Shown here one piece after another: positions 50,768-59,693 of a DNA stretch of 64,000 bases. Under the pieces are notes generated by a model. That model saw only the letters and a list, made by a program, of their open reading frames with translations. It did no database searches and was not told the origin of the DNA. The translations under genes and the position numbers were made by a program. Origin of the DNA: Geomobilibacter sp964431365 (GTDB taxonomy: Bacteria > Desulfobacterota > Desulfuromonadia > Geobacterales > DSM-12255); the NCBI GenBank assembly GCA_964431365.1, contig CAYSJJ010000007.1:1-64000 (forward strand). Reading direction: 5' to 3'. Position 1 is the first letter of the stretch, and the number at the start of each line of letters is the position of its first letter.

Positions 50768-52333
50768 CTAGAGACTCTGCTGCTCCACGAATCGCTCCTT
50801 CATGGAGTCGAGGCGGTTCAGGGCGTTTATGTACGCCTTGGCCGACGCCTCGATGATGTCGGTTGACGAGCCACGGCCGGTAACGGTCCGCCCTCCTTCG
50901 CTGACCCTGACGTTCACTTCACCCTGGGCATCGGTGCCGCCGGTGATGGAGCCGACATTGTACTGATCCAGACGGGCCTTGCTCTTGGTCAGCTTCTTGA
51001 TCGCCTTGAGAGTGGCATCGACCGGACCGTCACCCAGCTCTGCGGTCCGGACCGGTGTCCCGGCGATCTCCATCTGTACGGTGGCGGTAGCAACAGCAAA
51101 GGAACCGCAGGTCACCGTGATGTGGTCCAGCTTGTATGTTTCCGTCGCCTCGGTCCGCATCGTCTCCTCGGCCATGATGGCGTCCAGGTCCTCGTCGAAG
51201 ACCTCCTTCTTCAGGTCGGCAAGGGACTTGAACCGATCAAATGACTTATTGAGCTGCTCATCCGTCAGTTCGTATCCCATTTCTGCCAGCCGCTTCTTGA
51301 ACGCATGGCGGCCCGAATGTTTACCCAGCACTAGGGCGTTGGCCTTCAGGCCGACCGACTCGGGAGTCATGATCTCGTAGGTGGACTTCTCCATCAGCAC
51401 ACCGTGCTGATGGATCCCCGATTCGTGGGCAAAGGCGTTCGCCCCGACAATCGACTTGTTCGGCTGGACCATGATGCCGGTGATGGTCGAGAGGAGACGG
51501 CTGGCAGGGGTAAGCTGCTCGGTGGCCACGTTGGTCCGGTAGGGGAGGATGTCGTGGCGGGTCCGCAGAATCATGACGAACTCCTCCAGGGAGCAGTTGC
51601 CAGCCCGCTCGCCGATGCCGTTGATGGTGCACTCCACCTGGCCGGCGCCGGCCTGAATGGCGGCGATGGAGTTCGCAACCGACAGGCCGAGGTCATTGTG
51701 ACAATGGACCGAGATGANNNNNNNNNNCTGGTCGATGTTCTTCACATTCTCCTTCAGGTACTTGATGATGTTGAAGTACTCGAACGGGATGGTGTAGCCG
51801 ACGGTGTCCGGGATGTTGACCGTGGTGGCGCCGGCGTCGATGACCGCCGCTACAACCTCGGCCAGGAATGGCAGACGGGTCCGGACGGCATCCTCGCAGG
51901 AGAACTCCACGTTGGAGGTGTAGGACCTGGCCCGTTTCACGGCCTTCACAGCCGCCTCCAGCACCCGGGCCGGCTCCATCTTCAGTTTGTACTTCATATG
52001 GATATCCGAGGTGGCGATGAAGGTATGGATCCGTCCCCGCTCGCCGGCATGCTGCAGTGCCTCCCAGGCCCGGTCGATATCCTTGTCGCTGGAACGGCAG
52101 AGACCGGCGATTTCAGGCCTCTTGACCGTCTGGGCGATCCGCTTCACCGCCTCGAAATCGCCTTCCGAGGCGATGGGGAAGCCGGCTTCGATGACGTCCA
52201 CGTTCAGCTTTTCAAGCTGCTTGGCCACCCGCAGTTTTTCCTCGATATTCATGCTGTTACCCGGGGACTGCTCCCCGTCACGCAGCGTGGTGTCGAAAAT
52301 CTTGATGGTCTGTAACGCCTCTTTTTTTGCCAT
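50768..52333 (-). CDS. leuA: 2-isopropylmalate synthase
   Basis: A 521-residue LeuA as assembled, condensing acetyl-CoA with 2-ketoisovalerate, the first step of leucine synthesis. TIM-barrel motifs FDTTLRDGEQSPG and SVHCHNDLGLSVANS bind metal; GIHQHGVL lies in the linker and the last 120 residues form the leucine-sensing LeuA dimer domain. A 10-N run (51718-51727) sits in the barrel just before ISVHCHND; the frame is kept across it. AAAGGAGG precedes the ATG. Expression is controlled by an upstream T-box leader. Confidence 0.94.
   Translation of the reverse strand: MAKKEALQTIKIFDTTLRDGEQSPGNSMNIEEKLRVAKQLEKLNVDVIEAGFPIASEGDFEAVKRIAQTVKRPEIAGLCRSSDKDIDRAWEALQHAGERGRIHTFIATSDIHMKYKLKMEPARVLEAAVKAVKRARSYTSNVEFSCEDAVRTRLPFLAEVVAAVIDAGATTVNIPDTVGYTIPFEYFNIIKYLKENVKNIDQXXXXISVHCHNDLGLSVANSIAAIQAGAGQVECTINGIGERAGNCSLEEFVMILRTRHDILPYRTNVATEQLTPASRLLSTITGIMVQPNKSIVGANAFAHESGIHQHGVLMEKSTYEIMTPESVGLKANALVLGKHSGRHAFKKRLAEMGYELTDEQLNKSFDRFKSLADLKKEVFDEDLDAIMAEETMRTEATETYKLDHITVTCGSFAVATATVQMEIAGTPVRTAELGDGPVDATLKAIKKLTKSKARLDQYNVGSITGGTDAQGEVNVRVSEGGRTVTGRGSSTDIIEASAKAYINALNRLDSMKERFVEQQSL
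51718..51727. other. Assembly gap (10 N) in leuA
   Basis: Ten N within the LeuA barrel. Reading frame is preserved with length 10, so the true length should equal 1 modulo 3. Round-number N runs here and at 57118 are probably scaffold placeholders rather than measured gaps. Confidence 0.95.
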
Positions 52334-52418
52334 GCCCTGTTCCTCCTTTGCCCTGTTGAGCTGCACCGTAAGCAGCTATGCCTGATTGCCTGCCGGATCG
52401 CGGCAGGACCTCGTAAAT

Positions 52419-52668
52419 AAAAAAAAGCCTTCGCCCCAATGCAAGGGACGAAGGCTTTGCGCGCTCCGTGGTACCACCCTCATTCACCCGACGACAACAA
52501 CGCCGGGCCTTGATTGCCCCGTTACGTGGGGGTGACGGCTCCGCTTACTGCCATTTCACCGGAGCGGCTCCGAGGCGAGTTCACCGTGTCCCCTTACTGA
52601 CTTGCACCAACCGTCAGCTCTCTGGAAAGGGTTCAGCGATTACTACTCCTCTTCTCAGCCTTTGAACT
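52419..52668 (-). promoter_or_regulatory. T-box leader (leucine-responsive) of leuA
   Basis: On the minus strand the leader contains a Stem I signature (AGAGAGCTG...GGTTGGTGCAAGTCAG, GGTTGGTG at 52605-52612), a candidate specifier CTC (leucine codon) at 52577-52579 in GAACTCGCC, the T-box sequence AGGGTGGTACCACGGAGC (52463-52480), and a terminator GCCTTCGTCCC...GGGGCGAAGGC followed by eight T (52419-52458). Uncharged tRNA-Leu(GAG) would stabilise the antiterminator and allow leuA transcription. Confidence 0.92.
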
Positions 52669-52675
52669 TTCAGTG

Positions 52676-52711
52676 ATGATACGGAAAAGCCTCGACCAGT
52701 GTCAAGGCTTT
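52676..52711 (-). promoter_or_regulatory. leuA promoter overlapping a pssA terminator hairpin
   Basis: -35 TTGACA (52700-52705), 18-base spacer, -10 TATCAT (52676-52681), giving a start near 52669 at the head of the T-box. The same DNA forms AAAAGCCT...AGGCTTTT (about 52683-52711), which could terminate the psd-pssA transcript; terminator and promoter therefore overlap. Confidence 0.6.
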
Positions 52712-52772
52712 TTCTCTGTAATTTTCGCTTGTTCCTGAGGTCGAACATTTTTTTACCGGGACAGAACAGGGA

Positions 52773-53567
52773 TCAATCCTTTTTCCCCCCGGCAGTGACC
52801 GCCTCATGCCCCTTGTGCACGGCCTTCTCCAGACGCCTGCGCCGCGGCCAGGTGACCAGAAAGGTTATCGGCCCGGACAGGATGTAACAGACGAAAAAGA
52901 CGAACATCATGATTGCCGGCTCGGCGGCGATGATGATGATGAGCAGGACCGCCAGCACCAGGAACCCGAACGGCTGGCGCTTGATCAGCTCGGGATCCTT
53001 GAAGGAGTAGTACTTGACGCTGGAGACCATCAGGAACGCCAGGCAGTAGATCAGGATCAGGATGGCCAGCTTCTTGTACGAACTGGGCCAGCCGAAGTGG
53101 TAGAAAAAGATGACGGTCGCGGAGACCATGCTGGCAGCAGCCGGAATGGGGAGACCGATGAACCGCTTGCTCTCCACGGTGTTCACCTGGACATTGAAAC
53201 GGGCCAGCCGCAAGGCCCCGCAGACGACGAACAGAAAGGCCGCCAGCCATCCCAGTCGGCCGAACGGCTTCAGCGCCCAGGAAAACATCAGCAGGCCGGG
53301 GGCCACGCCGAAGGCCACCAGGTCGGCAAGGGAGTCGTACTCGACACCGAACTGGCTGGTGGTGCCGGTTGCCCGGGCCACCTTGCCGTCCAGACCGTCA
53401 AAGACCGACGAAACCAGTATCCAGATGGCCGCGGTCCGGTAATCCCCCCCCATGGTCGCAACCATGCTGTAGAAGCCGGCGAACAGGCTTCCGGTGGTGA
53501 ATAGGTTGGGGAGGATGTAAATCCCCTTGCGCATGCTCTCGATCCGGGCGCGTCTCTCTTCGCTCAC
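52773..53567 (-). CDS. pssA: CDP-diacylglycerol-serine O-phosphatidyltransferase
   Basis: A 264-residue membrane enzyme making phosphatidylserine. The CDP-alcohol transferase motif is in FDGLDGKVARATGTTSQFGVEYDSLADLVAFG (split: DGLDGKVAR, then the DSLAD pair). Several TM segments follow. It starts with GTG at 53567, overlapping the psd stop by 4 bases (GTGA), with GGGGA upstream. The pair psd-pssA makes phosphatidylethanolamine in two steps. Confidence 0.93.
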   Translation of the reverse strand: MSEERRARIESMRKGIYILPNLFTTGSLFAGFYSMVATMGGDYRTAAIWILVSSVFDGLDGKVARATGTTSQFGVEYDSLADLVAFGVAPGLLMFSWALKPFGRLGWLAAFLFVVCGALRLARFNVQVNTVESKRFIGLPIPAAASMVSATVIFFYHFGWPSSYKKLAILILIYCLAFLMVSSVKYYSFKDPELIKRQPFGFLVLAVLLIIIIAAEPAIMMFVFFVCYILSGPITFLVTWPRRRRLEKAVHKGHEAVTAGGKKD

Positions 53568-54226
53568 GGCAGTATCCCCAGCACGGTTTCGCCGCAACGG
53601 GTCTTCTCACCCATGGCGACCGTGATCTCCGTCCCCTTGGGGAGATAGACGTCGAGCCGTGACCCGAATCGGATCAGGCCGTACCGCTCTCCCCGGTTGA
53701 GGCTGTCCCCCTTCTTGGCATAGCAGACGATCCGGCGGGCGATAAGTCCGGCCACCTGGACCACGACGATTTTGACGCCCCTGGCCGCTTCCAGGACGAT
53801 GCCGAGCCGTTCGTTCTCGAAGGTGGCGCGCTCGTGCCGCACGTCGAGGAATTTGCCCGAAACGTAGAAGGTGTCGACCACCCGGCCGGTAAGGGGCACC
53901 CGGTTCACATGCACGTTGAAGACCGACATGAAGATGCTCACCTTGCTCATCTCCTGCCCCAGATGTTCTTCAATGGCGTCGCCCAGGTAGACGATGACCC
54001 CGTCGGCCGGTGCCAGCACGGCCCGTTCGTCGGTCGTGCCGCTACGCTCCGGGTTGCGGAAGAAGAAGACGATGAAGCCGGTCAGCAGCAGCAGGAAACA
54101 GGCCAGGGCCAGCAGCCAACCGCTGCAGGTGCGCCAGTACAGGAAGGCGGCAACGGCCGTAAGAACGGCGGCCAGGGCAATGAACGGGAATCCTTCGGCG
54201 GCTATGGGTGTATGTTGATTGCGCAT
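53564..54226 (-). CDS. psd: Phosphatidylserine decarboxylase proenzyme
   Basis: A 220-residue short-type (archaeal/Geobacter-like) decarboxylase with two N-terminal membrane segments (about 13-55) and the self-cleavage site Gly-Ser in LIRFGSRLDVYLP, which generates the pyruvoyl cofactor. FNVHVNRVPLTGRV is another signature. The ATG at 54226 has GGAGG 12 bases upstream. Coupled to pssA by overlapping stop and start codons. Confidence 0.93.
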   Translation of the reverse strand: MRNQHTPIAAEGFPFIALAAVLTAVAAFLYWRTCSGWLLALACFLLLLTGFIVFFFRNPERSGTTDERAVLAPADGVIVYLGDAIEEHLGQEMSKVSIFMSVFNVHVNRVPLTGRVVDTFYVSGKFLDVRHERATFENERLGIVLEAARGVKIVVVQVAGLIARRIVCYAKKGDSLNRGERYGLIRFGSRLDVYLPKGTEITVAMGEKTRCGETVLGILP

Positions 54227-54257
54227 AATGCTATGGCACCTCCGGCATAAACAGCAG

Positions 54258-54304
54258 AAAGGCCAGACGAGGCACACGAAAAAGCGCAACCTCGCCCGGC
54301 CTTT
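54258..54304 (-). terminator. Probable terminator after ilvC
   Basis: An interrupted inverted repeat AAAGGCC-AGA-CGAGG...CCTCG-CCC-GGCCTTT lies 24 bases downstream of ilvC on the minus strand, with a T-run (GCTTTTTCG) in the loop rather than after the stem. Termination is likely but not certain. Confidence 0.45.
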
Positions 54305-54327
54305 GCGGAATCAGTGCCGCTGTTCTC

Positions 54328-55338
54328 CTAGTTCTTGCTCTTGTCGACGATCTTCTGGATCCAGGGCATCATGCTCCGGAGCTTCTCGCCGACCTGCTCG
54401 ATCGGGTGGGCAGCGTTGAGCCGGCGGCGCGCCGTCATCTCCGGATAGTTGGCCATCCCTTCGAGGATGAAGCGCTTGGCATACTCGCCGTTCTGGATGT
54501 TGCCCAGACACTCCTTCATCGCCTTGCGGCTCTGCTCGTTTATCACCTGCGGACCGGTGACGTATTCGCCGTATTCGGCGTTGTTGGAGATGGAGTAGTT
54601 CATGTTGGCGATGCCGCCTTCGTACATCAGGTCGACGATCAGCTTGAGCTCGTGCAGGCACTCGAAGTAGGCCATCTCAGGCGCGTACCCCGCCTCCACC
54701 AGCGTCTCGAAGCCGGCCTTGACCAGCTCGACAGCCCCGCCGCAGAGGACGGCCTGCTCACCGAACAGGTCGGTTTCGGTCTCGTCCTTGAAGGTGGTTT
54801 CGATGATGCCGGTGCGGCCGCCCCCGATGGCGCTGGCATAGGAAAGCGCCACTTCGCGGGCCTTGCCCGAAGCGTCCTGGAACACCGCAATCAGGTCAGG
54901 AATCCCCCCGCCCCTGACGAACTCGGAGCGGACCGTGTGGCCGGGTGCCTTGGGGGCGATCATGATCACGTCCAGGTCGGCGCGAGGCACGACCTGATTG
55001 TAGTGAATGGCAAAGCCGTGGGCAAAGGCCAGGGTGGCGCCCTGCTTCAGCTTCGGCTCGATCTCGTCGCGGTAGAGGCGGGACTGGAACTCGTCGGGGG
55101 TAAGGATCATCACCAGGTCTGCCGAAGCAACGGCCTCGGCAACGCTTGCCACCTTCAGACCGGCATTCTGCGCCTTGACTGCAGACGCCGAACCGGCACG
55201 CAGGGCCACGGTCACGTCAACCCCGGAATCCTTCAGATTGCAGGCATGGGCGTGCCCCTGGGAACCGTAGCCAACCACCGTCACTTTTTTGCCCTTGATG
55301 ATCGCGAGATCACAGTCTCTGTCGTAATAAACGTTCAT
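54328..55338 (-). CDS. ilvC: Ketol-acid reductoisomerase
   Basis: A 336-residue class I IlvC that isomerises and reduces acetolactate for valine, isoleucine and leucine. VVGYGSQGHAHACNL is the NADPH site; APKAPGHTVRSEF, and the metal-binding DLFGEQAVLCGG with YFECLHELKLIVDLMYEGG follow. The ATG at 55338 has GGAGG 6 bases upstream; the ATG two codons earlier abuts that site. Fourth gene of the ilvD-ilvB-ilvN-ilvC series, with a family B repeat between it and ilvN. Confidence 0.96.
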   Translation of the reverse strand: MNVYYDRDCDLAIIKGKKVTVVGYGSQGHAHACNLKDSGVDVTVALRAGSASAVKAQNAGLKVASVAEAVASADLVMILTPDEFQSRLYRDEIEPKLKQGATLAFAHGFAIHYNQVVPRADLDVIMIAPKAPGHTVRSEFVRGGGIPDLIAVFQDASGKAREVALSYASAIGGGRTGIIETTFKDETETDLFGEQAVLCGGAVELVKAGFETLVEAGYAPEMAYFECLHELKLIVDLMYEGGIANMNYSISNNAEYGEYVTGPQVINEQSRKAMKECLGNIQNGEYAKRFILEGMANYPEMTARRRLNAAHPIEQVGEKLRSMMPWIQKIVDKSKN

Positions 55339-55400
55339 GTACATCCTCCATGTATTTTCTGCTCAGAAATTCTCTGGCACTTGTGAATATGAACTGTTGC

Positions 55401-55518
55401 TGGAACGTGAATTTTTTGCAAGGTCAAGGCACCAGATTGCGGACAATTCGCTTGCGAATTGGACAGCGAAGGCTGCCCGCAGGGCGAGGCCAATGGCCGA
55501 GTCAAAAGCCGCGTTCCA
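55401..55518. repeat. Dispersed element family B, copy 2
   Basis: A 118 bp element between ilvN and ilvC, ends TGGAACG (55401-55407) and CGTTCCA (55512-55518). Read on the minus strand its interior (GGCCTCGCCCTGCGGGC, then TGTCCAATTCGC-AA-GCGAATTG) matches the interior of 49537-49741 closely, but the terminal inverted repeats are different. It ends 4 bases before the ilvN stop. Confidence 0.68.
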
Positions 55519-55522
55519 TTTC

Positions 55523-56014
55523 TTAACCTTTCCACCCTTTGGCGCCTCGGCCTATGGCCACCGCCCCGGTCCTGACCAGTTCCTTCAGCCCCAGCGGCCG
55601 AAGCAGCTCCAGGATGGCGTCGATCTTGGCCGGCGCCCCGGTGGCCTCGATGGTGTAGGACTTGGGGGTGACATCGATGATCTTGGCCCGGAAGATGTCG
55701 ACAATCCGCAGCACTTCCGCCCGGCTGTCGTCTTCGGCAGTCACCTTTACCAGCGCCATTTCCCGCTCGATGGCACTGCCGTCCGTAAAGTCTATCACCT
55801 TGATCACGTCGATCAGCTTGTTCAGCTGCTTGGTGATCTGTTCCAGGATCTGCTCGTCACCGCGGGTGACAAGCGTTATGCGGGAGATCGATTCGTCGTT
55901 GGTAGGCGCAACGGCCAGGGAGTCAATATTGAATCCCCTGCCGGAAAAGAGCGCCGCGACCCTCGACAATACACCGAATTCGTTCTCGACGAGAACCGAA
56001 ATTGTATGTTGCAT
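55523..56014 (-). CDS. ilvN: Acetolactate synthase small (regulatory) subunit
   Basis: A 163-residue regulatory subunit with an N-terminal ACT domain (HTISVLVENEFGVLSRVAALF, GFNIDSLAVAPT) and the C-terminal domain (AKIIDVTPKSYTIEATG). It binds valine and tunes the catalytic subunit encoded just upstream. TGGAGG precedes the ATG at 56014. Confidence 0.95.
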   Translation of the reverse strand: MQHTISVLVENEFGVLSRVAALFSGRGFNIDSLAVAPTNDESISRITLVTRGDEQILEQITKQLNKLIDVIKVIDFTDGSAIEREMALVKVTAEDDSRAEVLRIVDIFRAKIIDVTPKSYTIEATGAPAKIDAILELLRPLGLKELVRTGAVAIGRGAKGWKG

Positions 56015-56033
56015 GAAAATCCTCCAGGGATCG

Positions 56034-56097
56034 GGCTCAAGGCTCAAGGCTCAAGGCCCAAGATGATTCTTGTGCCCTGCGCCCTGCGCCTTGCGCC
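56034..56097. repeat. Heptamer array g, inverted pair (word GGCTCAA)
   Basis: The cleanest example: GGCTCAA GGCTCAA GGCTCAA GGCCCAA (56034-56061), an 8-base spacer GATGATTC, then TTGTGCC CTGCGCC CTGCGCC TTGCGCC (56070-56097). Four units per arm, exact 7-base phase, arms of opposite sense. Fills the ilvB/ilvN junction between the ilvB stop (56103) and the ilvN ribosome-binding site. Confidence 0.9.
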
Positions 56098-56102
56098 AGG
56101 TT

Positions 56103-57816
56103 TTAAGCATTCAGAACCATCTCGTTCAGAGAGGCACCGGCGGGCACCATGGGGAGCACTTTTTCCTCACGGGCGACCTTGAACTCCATGATGACCGGCC
56201 CGGGGGTGGCGAACCCCTTCTTGATGGTCTCCTCGACCTCGTCCGTCTTGGTGGCTTGGAATCCCTTGGCGCCGAACGCCTCAGCCAGCTTGACGAAGTC
56301 GATGGGGAGCTCCATGCAGGTCTCGGAGTAGCGCTTGTCGAAGAAGAGCTCCTGCCACTGGCGGACCATTCCCAGGAAGTTGTTGTTCAGGATCACGATC
56401 TTGACCGGCAGACGGTTCTGGACCAGGGTGGCGATCTCCTGCATGTTCATCTGGAAACCGCCGTCGCCGCAGACCACGATCACCTGCCGGTCCGGGAAGG
56501 CCGCCTGGGCCCCCATGGCGGCCGGCAGACCGTACCCCATGGTACCGAGCCCGCCGGAGGAGAGGAGGGTGCGGGGGCTGGTGAAGGTGAAGAACTGGGC
56601 GGTCCACATCTGATGCTGCCCCACGTCGGTGGCAACGATGGCGTCGGGCTGGGAAAGCTCGCGAAGCTTCTCGATGACGTACTGCGGCTTGATGGTCGTC
56701 GATGAGTGCTTGTAGGTCAGCGGGTGCTTGGCCTTCCACCCTTCGATCTCCTCCTGCCACGGCTTGATGGCCGAATGGAACTCGGCCAGCTTGCCGGGGT
56801 GCGCATCGACCTCATGGATCATCCTGGCCAGCACATCCTTCACGTCGCCGACAATGGGAAGGTCGACCCGGACGTTCTTCTTGATGGAGGTCGGGTCGAC
56901 GTCGATATGGATGATCTTGGCGTGAGGGGCAAAGGTGGAGAGCTTGCCGGTCACCCGGTCGTCGAACCGGGCGCCTATCGCCACCAGCACGTCGGCGTGG
57001 GTCATGGCCATGTTGGCGTAGTACGTGCCGTGCATCCCGAGCATCCTGAGGGAGTTCGGCTCGTTTTCCGGATAGGCGCCAAGCCCCATGAGGGTGGTGG
57101 TCACCGGCACGTTCAACNNNNNNNNNNAACGTCTTGCAGAGCCTGGTCAGCTCCTCCGAAGCATTCCCCAGGATGACCCCGCCGCCAGCGTAGATCACCG
57201 GCTTCTTCGCGCTCATCAGCAGGGCAACGGCCCGCTCGATCTGCTTCGGATGTCCTTCCACGGTCGGCTTGTAGCTCCGGATCTCGATGGTCTCCGGGTA
57301 CTTGAACTCGGCCTGGGCGATCTGCACGTCCTTGGGGATATCCACCAGGACCGGCCCGGGGCGTCCGGTCCGGGCGATGTAGAAGGCCTTCTTGATGATG
57401 GTCGGCAGCTCCTTGACGTCCCTGACCAGGAAATTGTGCTTGGTGCAGGGGCGGGTGATGCCGATGATGTCCACTTCCTGAAAGGCATCGTTGCCGATCA
57501 GCGCGGTGGGGACCTGGCCGGTGATGATCACGACCGGGATCGAGTCCATGTAGGCCGTGGCAATGCCGGTCACCGTGTTGGTCGCACCGGGGCCGGAGGT
57601 GGCAATGGCAACGCCGACCTTGCCGGTGGCGCGGGCAAAGCCGTCGGCCGCATGCACACCCGCCTGCTCGTGCCGCGGCAGGATATGGCGGATCTCCTTG
57701 AAGCTGAAGATCTCGTCGTAGATATTGATAACCGTGCCGCCGGGATAGCCGAATACCGTATCGACCCCTTCCCGCTTCAGGCACTCCAGAAGAATCCGTG
57801 CTCCGTTCATTTTCAT
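56103..57816 (-). CDS. ilvB: Acetolactate synthase large (catalytic) subunit
   Basis: A thiamine-diphosphate enzyme, about 566 residues once the gap is corrected, joining two pyruvates or pyruvate and 2-ketobutyrate. VDTVFGYPGGTVINIYDEI and HEQAGVHAADGFARATGKVG lie in the first domain; GDGGFQMNMQEIATLVQNRL is the cofactor motif. A 10-N run (57118-57127) near residue 230 throws the two halves out of frame as assembled, but flanks AAGACGTT and GTTGAACGTG join in frame if the gap is 0 or a 3-base overlap, giving K-T-L-N-V-P-V. So this is an assembly artefact, not a broken gene. GGGGAGG precedes the ATG. Confidence 0.92.
57118..57127. other. Assembly gap (10 N) in ilvB
   Basis: Ten N between CAAGACGTT and GTTGAACGTG (minus strand). 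The flanking coding frames agree only if the real gap length is a multiple of 3, including zero or a 3-base overlap of GTT; length 10 is therefore wrong. Confidence 0.95.
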
Positions 57817-57866
57817 ATCATGTCCTCCCCGTACAGGGAATCAGGGCAAGCGCCCTGCGTAGTAAA

Positions 57867-59528
57867 TTAATCGGCCGATGTGATGGCACCGGTATGGGCC
57901 GACGTGACCACCTTGGCGTAGCGGGCGAGCCACCCCGTCCTGATCTTGGGCTCCGGGGCCTTCCACCCCGCCCGTCGGGCAGCCAGGGTCGCATCGTCCA
58001 CCAGAAGTTCAAGCCGGCGGTTCGGGATATCGAGGCGGATCCGGTCCCCCTCCTCCACCAGGGCGATGGGGCCACCCTCGGCAGCCTCGGGCGAGATGTG
58101 GCCAATGCAGGGACCGCGGGTGCCGCCCGAGAACCGGCCGTCGGTGATCAAGGCAACCGAATCGCCGAGCCCGAGTCCCATGATGGCTGCCGTCGGCGCC
58201 AGCATCTCCCGCATCCCCGGACCACCCTTCGGTCCTTCGTAGCGGATGACCACAACGTTGCCGGCCGTGATCCTGCCATCCATGATGGCAGCCATGGCAG
58301 CCTCTTCCGAGTCGAAACAGCGGGCTGTCCCCTCGAACTGCATCATGGCCGCCGACACGCCTGACTGCTTGACGACCGCCCCCTTCGGCGCGATGTTGCC
58401 GAAGAGGACAGCTATCCCTCCTTCCTTCTTGACTGGGTTGTCGAGCGGCCGAATGACCGTTTCATCGACATTTTCGACACTGGCAGCCAGCTGCCGGGTC
58501 GAGATACCCAGTACCGTAGGATTGTCTTTTATTTTGTCGCCCAACTGCTTGAGCACGCCAGCCACCCCACCGGCGGCGTCCAGGTCTTCCATGAAGTGTT
58601 CGCCGGCAGGATTCATGGAGGCCAGCTGTGGGGTCTCCTTGGCGAGCTGGTCGAAGGTCTCCAGCGGCAGGTCGACACCGGCCTCATGGGCTATGGCCAG
58701 GAGGTGGAGGACCGTGTTGGACGACCCCCCCAGGGCGAGATCAACCCGGATCGCGTTTTCAAAGGCGGCACGGGTCAGGATGCTCCGCGGGGTCACGTTG
58801 TTATGCACCATCTCGACGATCTTCTCGCCGGAGGCAAAGGCGATCCGCCGCTTCAGCGCAGAAACAGCCAGGGCCGTACCGCAGCGCGGCAGGCTCATCC
58901 CCAGGGTCTCGGTCAGGATCGCCATGGTATTGGCGGTGAAGAGCCCCTGGCAGGAACCCATGCCGGGGCAGGCATTGTCTTCGCAGACCTGCAGTTCCTT
59001 GGCGTCGATTACGCCGGCCTTGTAACGGGCCATGGCCTCGAAGGTGTCGGTCACGAAGGAGTACTTCCGTCCGGCCTCCCCGCGCCCGCTCATCATCGGC
59101 CCGGCAGTCACCACGATGCAGGGGATGTCCAGCCGAGCGGCAGCCATGAGCATGCCGGGGGTAATCTTGTCGCAGTTGGTCAAAAGGACCAGCCCGTCCA
59201 GCCGGTGGGCTTCGGCTACCGATTCCACCATGTCGGCGATCAGTTCACGGGTGGGGAGCGAGTAGTGCATTCCCTTGTGCCCCATGGCGATGCCGTCGCA
59301 GACACCGGGAATGCCGAAGAAGAACGCATGTCCACCACCCGAGTGGACACCCTTCTCGATAAAACGTTCCAGGTCCCGCATCCCCACATGACCGGGGATC
59401 AGGTCGGTAAAACTGGTGGCCACACCGATAAACGGCTTGTCAAAGGCGCTCTGGGGAACACCGGCACCCTTCAGGAGCGCCCGGTGGGGCGTCCTCTCCA
59501 GACCCTGCTTGATGGTATCACTGCGCAT
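57867..59528 (-). CDS. ilvD: Dihydroxy-acid dehydratase
   Basis: A 553-residue Fe-S dehydratase, the third common step of branched-chain amino acid synthesis. Cluster cysteines fall in LTNCDKITPGML and EDNACPGMGSCQGLFTANTM; the C-terminal DGRFSGGTRGPCIGHISPEAAEGG is a family signature. First gene of ilvD-ilvB-ilvN-ilvC, with a consensus-like promoter at 59586-59615 and 50 bases to ilvB. Confidence 0.96.
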   Translation of the reverse strand: MRSDTIKQGLERTPHRALLKGAGVPQSAFDKPFIGVATSFTDLIPGHVGMRDLERFIEKGVHSGGGHAFFFGIPGVCDGIAMGHKGMHYSLPTRELIADMVESVAEAHRLDGLVLLTNCDKITPGMLMAAARLDIPCIVVTAGPMMSGRGEAGRKYSFVTDTFEAMARYKAGVIDAKELQVCEDNACPGMGSCQGLFTANTMAILTETLGMSLPRCGTALAVSALKRRIAFASGEKIVEMVHNNVTPRSILTRAAFENAIRVDLALGGSSNTVLHLLAIAHEAGVDLPLETFDQLAKETPQLASMNPAGEHFMEDLDAAGGVAGVLKQLGDKIKDNPTVLGISTRQLAASVENVDETVIRPLDNPVKKEGGIAVLFGNIAPKGAVVKQSGVSAAMMQFEGTARCFDSEEAAMAAIMDGRITAGNVVVIRYEGPKGGPGMREMLAPTAAIMGLGLGDSVALITDGRFSGGTRGPCIGHISPEAAEGGPIALVEEGDRIRLDIPNRRLELLVDDATLAARRAGWKAPEPKIRTGWLARYAKVVTSAHTGAITSAD

Positions 59529-59585
59529 TGTTTACTCCGCCTGAATCTGCGCCGAAAATAGCGGCCGACGCTGAATAGAAAAGTG

Positions 59586-59615
59586 AAAATACTCCATTTC
59601 CCCCCACCCTGTCAA
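59586..59615 (-). promoter_or_regulatory. ilv operon promoter
   Basis: Consensus -35 TTGACA (59610-59615), 18-base spacer, -10 TATTTT (59586-59591) on the minus strand. The transcript would start near 59580, about 52 bases before ilvD. No attenuator or T-box is visible in that short leader. Confidence 0.6.
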
Positions 59616-59693
59616 CTGTTTGAAATGACGTTATATGGCTGTTTCACCGCGTCAAATCTAAGTTTTGGGAGTGAGTGGGAAAAGTGCTATCGT

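Noticed and set aside
56103..57816. ilvB as a frameshifted pseudogene
   Set aside because: The frame change falls exactly at the N run and disappears if the gap is a multiple of 3; both halves are otherwise intact.
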